The notes under the pieces were generated by a model, which had not been told where the DNA came from, did not search any database, and was given only the letters and a program-made list of their open reading frames with translations. A stretch of DNA of 64,000 nt from Endozoicomonas sp. NE40 (GTDB taxonomy: Bacteria; Pseudomonadota; Gammaproteobacteria; Pseudomonadales; Endozoicomonadaceae): positions 1,705,501-1,769,500 of the forward strand of contig NZ_JBEWTB010000002.1 of assembly GCF_040549045.1 (NCBI RefSeq). Reading direction: 5' to 3'. Positions 22,591 to 31,440 of this stretch are shown here, one piece after another (the first letter of the stretch is position 1; each line of letters starts with the position of its first letter). A program made the translations under genes and the position numbers.

Positions 22591-23430
22591 TCAAACCTCA
22601 CGAATGCTTGCCCTTGTCTCTCTTCGGCGCGCGACCTTCAAGATCGGGTCACAGCGTTTACGGAAAATGATGCACAGCGCCACAAAAAACACAATCCCGG
22701 CACAGCCAACAACCATACCAAGCTCTGGCTCCAGACAACTTTTCTTATCAAACCCACGACACAACGAATAGGCATAGGCACCACCTAGCAGCATTGTGAA
22801 AAAACTGAGTATCAGTGACGCAAACACTCCGTAAAAACTCCCCCATAGCGTTAACCTATGCATCTCCTGAAGACTGGAAGCACCTCTTGAAACGGCCTCC
22901 ATCTGACCAATCATACCTTCCAGTTGTGTAAGCAGCTCCAAAAGATCGTTAATTTGTGGCTGAGTAAGGTTCTGGATCGCCTCATAGGAAAAGCCATTAA
23001 GTAGCTCTATCAAATTCTGATTATGCTTCAGTAATAAAGAGCTTCTTAAATATACGCATCGGTACACCTTACTGATCACATGGTGCGCACGAAAAAAAAA
23101 CTCGTGAAGATTTGTCTGCGATCCTGCCTCCGCAGTCCCCTGACCGCTTCTGATAAGTTCAGTGGACTCACCACTGAAGATCACATCGTATGATTCACAC
23201 GATCCGTATGACCTGTATGACTCGACCAGTCTGGTTGCTGGCGTCCGCCCACGCCGACCAAATAAGTGGGCTGGCTCACACTTAATACTCATCAGGACAC
23301 GATCCAACTGCTGATCCCTATTGATAACCAGCGAGTGTCTATTCCAGAAATCAATAATACTCTGCTCTCCATCAGACCCCAGGCTCAATGCATCCGCACA
23401 CTGATCACACAAAACTTGCAGAGGAATCAT
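22591..23430 (-). CDS. Hypothetical membrane protein, 279 aa
   Basis: I do not recognise a family. The long N-terminal part (about 190 residues) is soluble and mixed, with CDQCADALSLG at the start and a helical, Leu/Gln-rich middle (LLKHNQNLIELLNGFSYEAIQNL and QINDLLELLTQLEGMIGQME). Two C-terminal membrane segments follow (LWGSFYGVFASLILSFFTML, about residues 196 to 215, and MVVGCAGIVFFVALCIIF, about 237 to 254), ending in a basic tail. The ATG at 23430 is chosen because GGAGG lies five bases upstream; that site overlaps an earlier in-frame ATG at 23442. It is the first chromosomal gene beyond the prophage and ends about 45 bases from the terminator. Confidence 0.65.
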   Translation of the reverse strand: MIPLQVLCDQCADALSLGSDGEQSIIDFWNRHSLVINRDQQLDRVLMSIKCEPAHLFGRRGRTPATRLVESYRSYGSCESYDVIFSGESTELIRSGQGTAEAGSQTNLHEFFFRAHHVISKVYRCVYLRSSLLLKHNQNLIELLNGFSYEAIQNLTQPQINDLLELLTQLEGMIGQMEAVSRGASSLQEMHRLTLWGSFYGVFASLILSFFTMLLGGAYAYSLCRGFDKKSCLEPELGMVVGCAGIVFFVALCIIFRKRCDPILKVARRRETRASIREV

Positions 23431-23807
23431 AAACACCTCCATAGTAAATAAGCACCGGTGACATTCAAAACAAACACTTCAACCACATGTGCAAACTCTC
23501 CGTTTTGAAATGAGTTTTCTTCCACCGGTTTGGAGTGACATATTTTCACTGTGCTTTTTACCTCAACTGAACAGTCAAGGTATGTCACAAAAACTCCTGA
23601 ATTGACCATACGGGAGTCAGCATGAAACATATTCAATAACTTTGCCAGCCCTGGAAAACTGTCGGATTTACCGCCTGACCGTCCGGATGGGTATGGAACT
23701 TTGTCATCAACTGTTTACTGATTCTTACGCAAACACTCTCGTATCCGATTTCTGTTCGACAATTCACAGCTTTGTTCTGCACAGCCTCCGGGCTGTGCAT
23801 CAGCCTT
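23431..23807. other. Intergenic stretch without a supported gene
   Basis: Two short minus-strand frames (23427 to 23636 and 23633 to 23890) exist, but neither has protein-like composition, a ribosome site or a known motif, and the second overlaps the end of the GspM-like gene. I see no clear RNA gene, repeat or terminator. Confidence 0.4.
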
Positions 23808-24242
23808 TCATCGCACCAGAACCAGATGATCAATCGTAAACGGCTGACTACTGTCGGATAACAGATGCAGGCTTTGTATCTGAACACCATTCACCACTGC
23901 CAGTTCAGACAACCACTCAACCAGCTGTTCAGGATCTCCCTGCAATACACTGACTTCAGCTTTCTGCCAGTTCGACTTCGTTATCGCGACACCTACCCCA
24001 TAACTGGCAGCCTGACGACTGATCAGTTCATCCAGCGGTTCGTCATAGCTTTCAGAAAGAACCGAGAGCGTCTGCTGTTTAGTATTGATTTGCTCCTGCA
24101 GTGCATTATTAAACGACTCAGCATTTATAGCCGGGTGAGGAGCCGTTTCTTTCACTGATGTTGAATAAAAGAAAAAGATAAAAACAGCAACAGCTGCCAG
24201 AACCAGAATAATAAGACGCGAACGAAGCACAGACATACCCAT
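23808..24242 (-). CDS. Orphan GspM-like type II secretion protein
   Basis: A 144-residue protein with one N-terminal membrane segment (LIILVLAAVAVFIFFFY, about residues 10 to 26) and a periplasmic domain. The C-terminal part (SRQAASYGVGVAITKSNWQKAEVSVLQGDPEQLVEWLSELAVVNGVQIQSLHLL) lines up by eye with that of the operon GspM at 35749 (NRSASDHGLRVTGV...VSLANAPFDQLMGWLVELEQGSSVVIEQLRI). The ATG at 24242 follows AGGAATTA; an upstream ATG at 24338 lies in the mobile element and would not give a sensible N-terminus. It faces away from gspC, 1.4 kb from the operon. A second GspM could tune the secretion platform or be a relic. Confidence 0.68.
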   Translation of the reverse strand: MGMSVLRSRLIILVLAAVAVFIFFFYSTSVKETAPHPAINAESFNNALQEQINTKQQTLSVLSESYDEPLDELISRQAASYGVGVAITKSNWQKAEVSVLQGDPEQLVEWLSELAVVNGVQIQSLHLLSDSSQPFTIDHLVLVR

Positions 24243-24294
24243 TAATTCCTGCAAAGGAAAACAGCGAGTATGCCGTCTCTCCGAATCAACTGCT

Positions 24295-24612
24295 AGTGAC
24301 ATGCTCCCCCAATTGAAGTAGGGGGCTTCTGACTTCACAGGCTACAGCCAGTCTATAACGACTGGACTTACACAGAAGCCTCCATCAGCAGAACCGGCTA
24401 GCCCGTCCGGTTTAAGTTTTGAATTTTGGGCTTTGTAACACTGGTTGTCACTTGGTTTTCGATAACGACCAATTAAAGCCAGGAGCAACATAGAACAGTG
24501 AAATAGCTATGTCAAAAACTCAACCGGAGTCTTTGCGGACTCCCGCCTTTATGCCCTTTGGGTATTATATCTCCCCACTCAAAGTAGGGAGGCTTACGGC
24601 GAAAATGCTAAA
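24295..24612. mobile_element. Structured IS200/IS605-like element without transposase, copy A
   Basis: About 318 bases whose ends match the element at 42093 to 42485. The left part has hairpin CCCCC...GGGGG, then a long stem AGGCTTCTG/CAGAAGCCT enclosing CCAGTC/GACTGG. The right part has GGAGTC/GGACTCC and the end hairpin CTCCC...GGGAG followed by GGCTTACGGCGAAAATGCTAAA. No transposase or TnpB is encoded. It lies between the GspM-like gene and the PagL-like gene and touches the stop codon of the latter. The IS605 assignment is inferred from sub-terminal hairpins. Confidence 0.6.
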
Positions 24613-25213
24613 AGCGGTAAACGCCCTCTAGCTGAAGAGCATCAAAACTATAGTTAGGCTGAGCAGTATTTCCATTAGAGTAGTGAACCCACTGAGCCCC
24701 TAATTCAAACTGCCGCTGTTCGCCAAATATAAAACCACCACCGACTTTTACTTCAAACTGGAAGTGTGAACTTTTACGCAATGGATAGACACGACCCTTG
24801 CGCCGTATTTCATCATCGCTGATACCACCAACACCCAGGCCAGCCTCGAGGTACGGATTAACAGAAGCTGGTCCGGTATCTTCCAGACGAAACACCGGAG
24901 TGATAAAAAAGCCATGTATATTATCGGCGCCTCTGGCGCTCTTGTTTGCAGAGCTGCTGATGGTGCTGTGCCAGTAGGTATAAACGGCTTCAACCATCAA
25001 ACGCCTTTGCCAGTCACCGTTATACCCTTTTTCAAAATCCTTGATATGCCATCTTGCTGCCAGTCGAAGGTCACCTGCCACAACATCAGGAGTAAATGCT
25101 GATCCATAAGCAATCCTGAGGCTGTCAAATTGTGCAACCGCCTGCGGAGAAAAAGACACTAAAGCGCTTGAAATAAGGCCCAGAGAGCAACCCAGCAAGA
25201 CTTTTTTATCCAT
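24608..25213 (-). CDS. PagL-like lipid A 3-O-deacylase
   Basis: A 201-residue outer-membrane protein with a signal peptide (about residues 1 to 27, ending VAQF) and beta-barrel strands ending in the C-terminal aromatic residue (GVYRF). The catalytic His-Ser pair is in QWVHYSNGN (about residues 178 to 186), the PagL signature. Additional family features are NPYLEAGLGVGGISD and SSHFQFEVKVGGGFIFG. PagL removes the 3-O acyl chain of lipid A and lowers its inflammatory activity, plausible for an animal-associated bacterium. The stop codon lies in the border of the mobile element downstream. It diverges from gspC. Confidence 0.82.
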   Translation of the reverse strand: MDKKVLLGCSLGLISSALVSFSPQAVAQFDSLRIAYGSAFTPDVVAGDLRLAARWHIKDFEKGYNGDWQRRLMVEAVYTYWHSTISSSANKSARGADNIHGFFITPVFRLEDTGPASVNPYLEAGLGVGGISDDEIRRKGRVYPLRKSSHFQFEVKVGGGFIFGEQRQFELGAQWVHYSNGNTAQPNYSFDALQLEGVYRF

Positions 25214-25611
25214 ATCGTTCTACTCATTTTCTAGTTTTTATACGGGAAATACCTACCCTTTATGAGCAGTTACATAGTGTCACAAACCATTACTTATTAA
25301 TAGAGAACTGAAGACTTCTTTACCGTCATTCAAATGTCACAAACATTGCGCAAACTAGCACTTCTCTTGACTTATCTCATGACTGTTTTTCACTAAGTGT
25401 GTACGATAGTATGATTATGCCCTGGCCCCGTAGGCTTGAAGGATACAGCCTGAAGCATTTGCATAGCTTTCTATCAGAAAGTTTCCTATCAGAAAGTTTC
25501 CTATCAGAAAGTTTCCTGTCAGTTAGCTTTCTGACAGTTAGAAAGATCAGTGCATTGAGCAGGGAGAGGAAAACACAGCTACGCACCACTGTACTGACTG
25601 GTAATAAATGA
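25214..25611. other. Divergent control region between the PagL-like gene and gspC
   Basis: About 400 bases without a supported gene. A GTCACAAAC motif occurs at two places (near 25278 and 25335). The part nearest gspC contains the 15-bp tandem repeats listed separately. A TTGACT around 25368 could be a -35 for gspC, but no good -10 is obvious. Confidence 0.4.
25471..25515 (+). repeat. Three perfect 15-bp tandem repeats upstream of gspC
   Basis: CTATCAGAAAGTTTC is repeated three times without change, and is followed by related copies (CTGTCAGTTAG, CTTTCTGACAG). Each unit junction makes the small palindrome CTTTC/GAAAG. The array lies about 100 bases before the gspC start. It may be an operator array or a variable-length promoter element. 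Confidence 0.75.
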
Positions 25612-26532
25612 GTGTCCATGCCCATCGCGTTTAACAAAAACAAGCCTCTTGAAACAATATCCAGAGTGATTTCCAACACTCCCCAGTCACTGAAACTTTC
25701 CGGGCTGAGTAATCGCTGGTTAATTTTGCTCTGCGAGGTGCTTCTGGTCATTCTGCTGGCCCAGCAACTGGCAAAAGTGACCTGGCAGCTGATACCTGTT
25801 GAGACCAGCGATTCCAACAGCTGGAAAAGTCAGGCAGTGTCGTCTCAACAGCAGGATAACGGCAGTCAGGCTTATCCTGAGCTGGCCAGCTTACACCTGT
25901 TTGGAACGCCACCAGCACCAGAGGCTGAAACCGCCAACACGATTGATCCGGACTCGGTGCCTCGCTCCAGGCTCAGCGCCCGCATTACCGGCATTGTTGC
26001 CAGCAGCGTGCCTGAACGCTCCCTTGCCATTATCAACTTCCGGTCAGAAGACAAAACCTACCGTATTGGTGATCGCCTGAATGGTGCCAATGCAGAAGTG
26101 GTCGATATCTATCCGGACCGGGTGATTGTCAGGAATAATGGCCAGCATGAAGCCCTGCTGCTTTACCCGAACAACCCTGAACAGAGAACAGCCGCCCGGC
26201 CAACATCCGCTTCCGCTGAATCTTCATCAAACCTTCAGGAGCTGAGTGCGGAACTCCGTAACAATCCCACATCCATTGCTGAGCTGATCAGCATTACACC
26301 GGTACGCAGGGATGGCAAGCTGGCAGGATATCGAATAAACCCCAGATCACGCCCTGATTTATTCAAGGCGGCAGGTCTGCAAAATAACGACATTGCCCTG
26401 TCCATTAACGGCATCGACCTGACCAACAACATGGAAGCCATGAAGCTGATGCAGGAACTGCCAAACCTCGACCAGATTTCGCTGACGATTGAACGTCAGG
26501 GCCAGATTTACCAGATCGACTTATCATCATGA
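25612..26532 (+). CDS. gspC: Type II secretion protein GspC
   Basis: A 306-residue inner-membrane protein that links the inner-membrane platform to the secretin. It has a cytosolic N-terminus, one membrane segment (WLILLCEVLLVILLAQQLA, about residues 36 to 54), the homology region with LHLFGTPP and RLSARITGIVASSVPERSLAIINF (about residues 94 to 150) and a C-terminal PDZ domain (GKLAGYRINPRSRPDLFKAAGLQNNDIALSINGIDL). The start is a GTG at 25612 or the ATG two codons later; no strong ribosome site is seen. The stop overlaps gspD (ATGA). Confidence 0.93.
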   Translation: MSMPIAFNKNKPLETISRVISNTPQSLKLSGLSNRWLILLCEVLLVILLAQQLAKVTWQLIPVETSDSNSWKSQAVSSQQQDNGSQAYPELASLHLFGTPPAPEAETANTIDPDSVPRSRLSARITGIVASSVPERSLAIINFRSEDKTYRIGDRLNGANAEVVDIYPDRVIVRNNGQHEALLLYPNNPEQRTAARPTSASAESSSNLQELSAELRNNPTSIAELISITPVRRDGKLAGYRINPRSRPDLFKAAGLQNNDIALSINGIDLTNNMEAMKLMQELPNLDQISLTIERQGQIYQIDLSS

Positions 26533-28688
26533 AGCAACACAAAGCATTTTTCAGGGGAGCAGACGCCTTGCGTCGTTCACTGCGCCCAATCGCAGCCGGT
26601 ATCATGTTGAGCGCTGGTACTCTTGTCATTAACACGACCCTGGCAGGGCAGGCGTTTGCCGATGAGTTTTCGGCAAGCTTCCAGAACGCCAAAGTTGAAG
26701 AATTCGTCAACACAGTCAGCGCCAACCTCAACAAAACCATTATTGTCGACCCGTCGGTACAGGGTTCCATCACGGTTCGTTCCTACGAAACCCTGAACGA
26801 AGAACAGTACTACCAGTTTTTCCTGAGCGTGCTGGAAGTTCACGGTTTTGCCGTGGTCGAACAACCCAGCGGCATTCTGAAAGTGGTTCGGGACAAAGAA
26901 GCGAAAACCTCGGCTATCCGGGTCATCGATTCGAGCGAGCCGGGAGCTGGCGACGAAATGATCAGCTGGGTGATGCCGGTCAAGAACGTTCCTGTACGAG
27001 AGCTGTCGCCCATTCTTCGACAGTTGAATGACACCGCTGGCAACGTCGTTCATTACGATCCGTCCAACATTCTGTTGATGACCGGTCGGGCTGCCAACAT
27101 TGAAAGACTGGTGGATATTGTTCAGCGTATTGATAACGCTGGCGGCAAGACCGTTGAGATTATCAATCTGAAACACGGCTCTGCCAATGAGATGTCCCGA
27201 ATCCTCAGGGCTTTGAATAGCGAGTCAGGTGGTAAAAGCAACGTATCGGGCAATCCTGCCATTGTTGCCGACGAAGTGGGCAACCGCCTGATTATTTCCG
27301 GAGAGTCGTCTCAGGTACTGCGGATTAAAAATCTGGTATCCCGTCTGGACGCCGAGCAGGAAACCACTGGTAACACCCGTGTTTTCTACCTGCGTTATGC
27401 CGTTGCCGAAGACCTGAGAGAAGTCCTTGAAGGTGTTGGACAAACCGTTATTGCCGAGCAGACCGGTTCCCAGAACACGACAACCCCCGGCACCAACTTC
27501 AGCATCAATGTCCATGAGCAGACCAACGCGCTGGTTGTCACCGCACAACCGGATATGATGGGCGTACTGGAAAGCGTTATTCAGCAGCTCGATATTCGCC
27601 GCGCACAGGTGCTGGTTGAAGCCATTATCGTGGAAGTGGCTGATGGCGATGGCATCAACCTGTCGATGCAGCTGGGTAGCGAGAAAGGCGGCCTGATGCA
27701 GTTCCAGAATGGTCAGACCGTTCCTATTGGTCAGATCATGTATGGTATGAGGGAAGCTCAATCCAAAGAAGGTTCAGTAATTATCGACCCAGATCTTGGT
27801 CGTATAGAAAACCCTGATACACCCGGCGACTGGTCGGTGCTAGCCCAAGCCCTCTCCGGTGTATCCGGTGCAGCCTTCACCGCATCAATGGGCGACTGGA
27901 CCGCACTGCTTCAGGCCGTTACTTCGTCTTCTGAATCCAACGTACTGGCAACACCCAGCCTGATGACACTGGATAACGAAGAAGCGTCGTTTATTGTCGG
28001 TGATGAAGTGCCTACCCTGACCGGTGCCACCTCCAGTGCCAACAACGACAATCCGTTCCAGACCATTGAACGTCGGGAAGTGGGTATCAAGCTGAGCATC
28101 AAGCCCCAGGTGAACGAAGGTAATGCCGTTAAGCTGGATATTGAACAGGAAGTGTCCAACATCAACGGTACGACACCGGTTGATATCACCTTTGCCACCC
28201 GTCAGGTACAAACCTCGGTGATGGTGGGCAGTGGCGACACAGTGGTCATTGGTGGTCTGATCGACGAAAACGTTCAGGAAAGCGAATCTAAGGTGCCGCT
28301 GCTGGGCGACATTCCCTTTATCGGCCGTCTGTTCCGCTCAACGTCCAATACCGTCAGCAAACGTAACCTGATGGTGTTTATCCGCCCGACCATTATTCGT
28401 GACGACCACACCCTGACTGAAATCAGTGGCAGAAAATACGGCTACATGCGCGCCCGTCAGCTGGATCGTGCCGCCAAAGGCGTTGACCTGTTACCCAATG
28501 CACGCATCCCGGTACTGTCCGAAGATATGTCACCGCAGGACATTCTGAAAGAAACCCGCCGCCAGATGGATGAAAATAACGCCATCAAACAGGCGCGCCG
28601 ACTGGAAGAAGCCCGCCAGCTGATTGAACAGGCGGAAGCTGAACAACTTGAGAAGGGCGACGGTGATGACGCAGAGTCCAACGGCTGA
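26529..28688 (+). CDS. gspD: Type II secretion secretin GspD
   Basis: A 719-residue outer-membrane secretin. It has a long signal peptide ending about GQAFA, the N0 domain (FQNAKVEEFVNTVSANLNKTIIVDPSVQGSITV), N1 to N3 repeats with the typical VIHY/ILLMTGRAANIERLVDIV and GSANEMSRIL segments, and the secretin core with ATPSLMTLDNEEASFIVGDEVPTLTG and VPLLGDIPFIGRLFRS. The C-terminal 60 residues are charged and helical, an S-domain-like tail. Overlap with gspC (ATGA) and gspE (23 bases) shows tight coupling. No pilotin gene is seen in the window. Confidence 0.96.
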   Translation: MKQHKAFFRGADALRRSLRPIAAGIMLSAGTLVINTTLAGQAFADEFSASFQNAKVEEFVNTVSANLNKTIIVDPSVQGSITVRSYETLNEEQYYQFFLSVLEVHGFAVVEQPSGILKVVRDKEAKTSAIRVIDSSEPGAGDEMISWVMPVKNVPVRELSPILRQLNDTAGNVVHYDPSNILLMTGRAANIERLVDIVQRIDNAGGKTVEIINLKHGSANEMSRILRALNSESGGKSNVSGNPAIVADEVGNRLIISGESSQVLRIKNLVSRLDAEQETTGNTRVFYLRYAVAEDLREVLEGVGQTVIAEQTGSQNTTTPGTNFSINVHEQTNALVVTAQPDMMGVLESVIQQLDIRRAQVLVEAIIVEVADGDGINLSMQLGSEKGGLMQFQNGQTVPIGQIMYGMREAQSKEGSVIIDPDLGRIENPDTPGDWSVLAQALSGVSGAAFTASMGDWTALLQAVTSSSESNVLATPSLMTLDNEEASFIVGDEVPTLTGATSSANNDNPFQTIERREVGIKLSIKPQVNEGNAVKLDIEQEVSNINGTTPVDITFATRQVQTSVMVGSGDTVVIGGLIDENVQESESKVPLLGDIPFIGRLFRSTSNTVSKRNLMVFIRPTIIRDDHTLTEISGRKYGYMRARQLDRAAKGVDLLPNARIPVLSEDMSPQDILKETRRQMDENNAIKQARRLEEARQLIEQAEAEQLEKGDGDDAESNG

Positions 28689-30186
28689 AGCCCCTGAGCA
28701 ATCCGGCGAACAGGCAGAGATGATCACTCTGCCCTTCCACTTCGCCCAGAAGTTTGGCGTACTGCTGGAACAGAATGAAGCCGGTGATTATCACCTGCTG
28801 TATCACGGCATGCCTGAACGTCATGCATTAAGCGAAGTTCGTCGTTTAACAGCCAGACCGTTTACCATTGAAAAGCTGGAAGACGCTGATTTCGACGCAC
28901 GTATTGCAGCCTTTTACCAGCAGGACTCATCCGCTGCCCGCCAGCTGATGCAGGATATTGGTAACGATGAAGGTCTGCAGTCGCTGGCTGAAGAACTGCC
29001 CGACAATGAAGACCTGCTGGAAGCCGACGACGGTGCGCCAATCATCCGCATGATTAACGCCATGCTGGGTGAAGCCATTAAGGATGGTGCGTCGGATATT
29101 CATATCGAAACCTTTGAGAACATGCTGATCATCCGTTTCCGGATCGACGGCGTGTTGCGCGAGATTCTGCGCCCACAGCGTAAGCTGGCGGCGTTGCTGG
29201 TGTCCCGTATCAAGGTCATGGCGAAACTCGACATTGCTGAAAAACGTGTGCCACAAGATGGTCGTATTTCCCTGCGCCTTGGTGGTCGGGCCATTGACGT
29301 GCGTGTTTCTACCCTGCCCTCCCGTCATGGCGAACGAATTGTACTGCGTCTTCTCGACCGAAGCAGTGTTCAGCTGGATATGACCAGTCTGGGTATGACC
29401 GAATCCATCCGTGACACGGTCAGCGAGCTATTGCTTAAACCTCATGGCATTTTGCTGGTCACGGGTCCAACCGGTTCCGGTAAGAGTACGACACTCTATG
29501 CCGGTCTCAGTTCGATCAACAGCACCGAGCGCAACATTCTGACGGTGGAAGACCCGGTAGAGTTTGACATAGAAGGCGTTGGTCAGACACAGGTTAACCC
29601 GAAAGTAGATATGACGTTCGCCCGGGGTCTGCGTGCCATTCTCCGTCAGGACCCTGACGTGGTGATGGTGGGTGAGATTCGTGACCTTGAAACGGCTGAA
29701 ATCAGTATTCAGGCGTCCCTGACGGGTCACCTGGTTCTCAGCACCCTGCACACCAACACCGCCATTGGTGCAGTGACCCGAATGCGGGACATGGGCATTG
29801 AACCCTTCCTGCTGTCGTCCAGTCTGCTGGGCGTTCTGGCGCAACGACTGGTGCGTACCCTGTGTCCGGATTGCCGTCAGCCCCGTGAACCTTCTGCCAG
29901 CGAACGAGCCATGATGAGGCTGGCTGGCCATTCACCGGCAACGGTCTGGGATGCCAGAGGCTGTGATGAGTGCAACCAGCTCGGCTACCGGGGACGAACC
30001 GGTATCCACGAACTGTTTCTGGTGGACGACACAGTACGCAACCTGATTCACGACGGTGCCGGTGAACAGGCGATTGAAGCAGAAATCCGCAAGCATACCC
30101 CGAGCATTCAGCAGGACGGTTTCAGCAAGGTGCTGAAAGGCATTACCTCCATGGAAGAAGTGCTCAGGGTTACCAGAGAGGAGTAA
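28666..30186 (+). CDS. gspE: Type II secretion ATPase GspE
   Basis: The 506-residue cytoplasmic ATPase that powers pseudopilus assembly. Visible motifs are Walker A GPTGSGKSTTLYAGL, the Asp box ILTVEDPVEFDIEGVGQTQVN, Walker B DPDVVMVGEIRD, the His box HLVLSTLHTNTA, and the four-Cys zinc module CPDC...CDECNQLGYRGRTGI. The N-terminal domain is of the usual type. I chose the ATG at 28666 because homologous N-termini begin near MTQSPTAEAPEQ; an upstream frame from 28624 overlaps gspD further. Four bases separate it from gspF. Confidence 0.96.
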   Translation: MTQSPTAEAPEQSGEQAEMITLPFHFAQKFGVLLEQNEAGDYHLLYHGMPERHALSEVRRLTARPFTIEKLEDADFDARIAAFYQQDSSAARQLMQDIGNDEGLQSLAEELPDNEDLLEADDGAPIIRMINAMLGEAIKDGASDIHIETFENMLIIRFRIDGVLREILRPQRKLAALLVSRIKVMAKLDIAEKRVPQDGRISLRLGGRAIDVRVSTLPSRHGERIVLRLLDRSSVQLDMTSLGMTESIRDTVSELLLKPHGILLVTGPTGSGKSTTLYAGLSSINSTERNILTVEDPVEFDIEGVGQTQVNPKVDMTFARGLRAILRQDPDVVMVGEIRDLETAEISIQASLTGHLVLSTLHTNTAIGAVTRMRDMGIEPFLLSSSLLGVLAQRLVRTLCPDCRQPREPSASERAMMRLAGHSPATVWDARGCDECNQLGYRGRTGIHELFLVDDTVRNLIHDGAGEQAIEAEIRKHTPSIQQDGFSKVLKGITSMEEVLRVTREE

Positions 30187-30189
30187 GAC

Positions 30190-31416
30190 ATGGCTGTTTT
30201 TGCCTATGAAGCTCTGGATGCCAAAGGCCGGAAGAAAAAAGGCGTACTGGAAGCGGATTCTCCCAGACAGTTGCGCCAGCAATTGCGTTCCGACGGCCTG
30301 GCACCGGTCTCTATCGAGCCAGCAACTGAGAAAACAGACACCGAGCGTCGTTCATTCTCCATCAACCTGTTTGAAAAGAATGCGACACCGGCTGAAGTGG
30401 CGCTACTGACACGTCAACTGGCCACCCTGGTCGCCGCAGCCATTCCGCTGGAAGAGTGCCTGCAGGCACTGGCTAAACAGCTGCAGAAAAACCACCTGAA
30501 AGCCATGATCACGGCGATCCGCTCCAGAGTTCTGGAGGGTCAGACACTGGCAGACAGCCTTGCCAGCTACCCGAAAGCCTTCGACCGCCTGTACCGGTCC
30601 ATGGTCGCTGCCGGTGAGAAGTCTGGTCATCTGGATGTGGTGCTGGAACGCCTTGCTGACTACAGCGAACAGCAACAGCAGATCAAAGGCAAACTGATTC
30701 AGGCGATGATCTATCCGGTCATTCTGACGATAGTCGCCATTGGTGTCGTTGCTGCCCTGCTGGCAACGGTGGTTCCAACGGTGGTTGATCAGTTCGCCCA
30801 TATGGGTCAGGAGCTGCCGGATATGACACTGGCCCTGATCGCTATGAGTGATTTTGTGCGGGACTACGGCCTGCATGTTCTTATCACCCTTATGGTTCTG
30901 CTGGTTGTACGACAAAGACTTCTCACAAAACCTAAGCTGCGACTGAAACACGACAAATGGTTTCTGAAAGTCCCCGTGGCAGGCGATGTATCAGCAGGCG
31001 TGGATACTGCACGTTTTGCCCGAACCCTCAGCATTCTTACCACCAGTTCGGTACCTTTGCTGGACGGCATGAAGGTCGCCAGCGATGTACTGATTAATGC
31101 GCATATTCGTCAGGCACTGAAAGAAGCGTCCGAGCGGGTACGGGAAGGTTCCAGCCTGTGGACGGCACTGGATAAGACACAATTGTTCCCACCCATGATG
31201 CTGCATATCATCGCCAGTGGTGAAAAATCCGGTGAGCTGGAACAGATGCTGACGCGTGCTGCCGATGCACAGGACAGACAGTTTGAGTCTCAGGTAAACA
31301 TTGCCCTGGGTGTTTTCGCCCCGCTTCTGATCCTGATTATGGCAGGCATGGTGCTGTTTATCGTGATGGCCATCCTGACACCCATGCTGGATCTTAACTC
31401 GCTTGTCAGTGGTTGA
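30190..31416 (+). CDS. gspF: Type II secretion platform protein GspF
   Basis: A 408-residue polytopic inner-membrane protein. The N-terminus (MAVFAYEALDAKGRKKKGVLEADSP) is the family hallmark. Two repeats of the T2SSF domain follow, each with a conserved AGEKSG/SGEKSGEL motif (about residues 140 and 340), and three membrane segments (IYPVILTIVAIGVVAALLATVV, LHVLITLMVLLVV and FAPLLILIMAGMVLFIVMAIL). Length is usual for the family. GAGGAGTAAG precedes the ATG. It works with GspE, GspL and GspM in assembling the pseudopilus. Confidence 0.96.
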   Translation: MAVFAYEALDAKGRKKKGVLEADSPRQLRQQLRSDGLAPVSIEPATEKTDTERRSFSINLFEKNATPAEVALLTRQLATLVAAAIPLEECLQALAKQLQKNHLKAMITAIRSRVLEGQTLADSLASYPKAFDRLYRSMVAAGEKSGHLDVVLERLADYSEQQQQIKGKLIQAMIYPVILTIVAIGVVAALLATVVPTVVDQFAHMGQELPDMTLALIAMSDFVRDYGLHVLITLMVLLVVRQRLLTKPKLRLKHDKWFLKVPVAGDVSAGVDTARFARTLSILTTSSVPLLDGMKVASDVLINAHIRQALKEASERVREGSSLWTALDKTQLFPPMMLHIIASGEKSGELEQMLTRAADAQDRQFESQVNIALGVFAPLLILIMAGMVLFIVMAILTPMLDLNSLVSG

Positions 31417-31440
31417 TAGATTGAATTAAGGAAAAAAGTT

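Noticed and set aside
23427..23890. Two short minus-strand frames between the hypothetical membrane protein and the GspM-like gene
   Set aside because: No protein-like pattern, no ribosome site, and both overlap better-supported genes.
25471..25540. CRISPR-like array
   Set aside because: The repeats are contiguous with no spacers and no cas genes are near.
25377..25817. 146-codon minus-strand frame with repeated KLSDR units
   Set aside because: The repeats come from the 15-bp tandem DNA repeats upstream of gspC, and the frame overlaps the gspC start.
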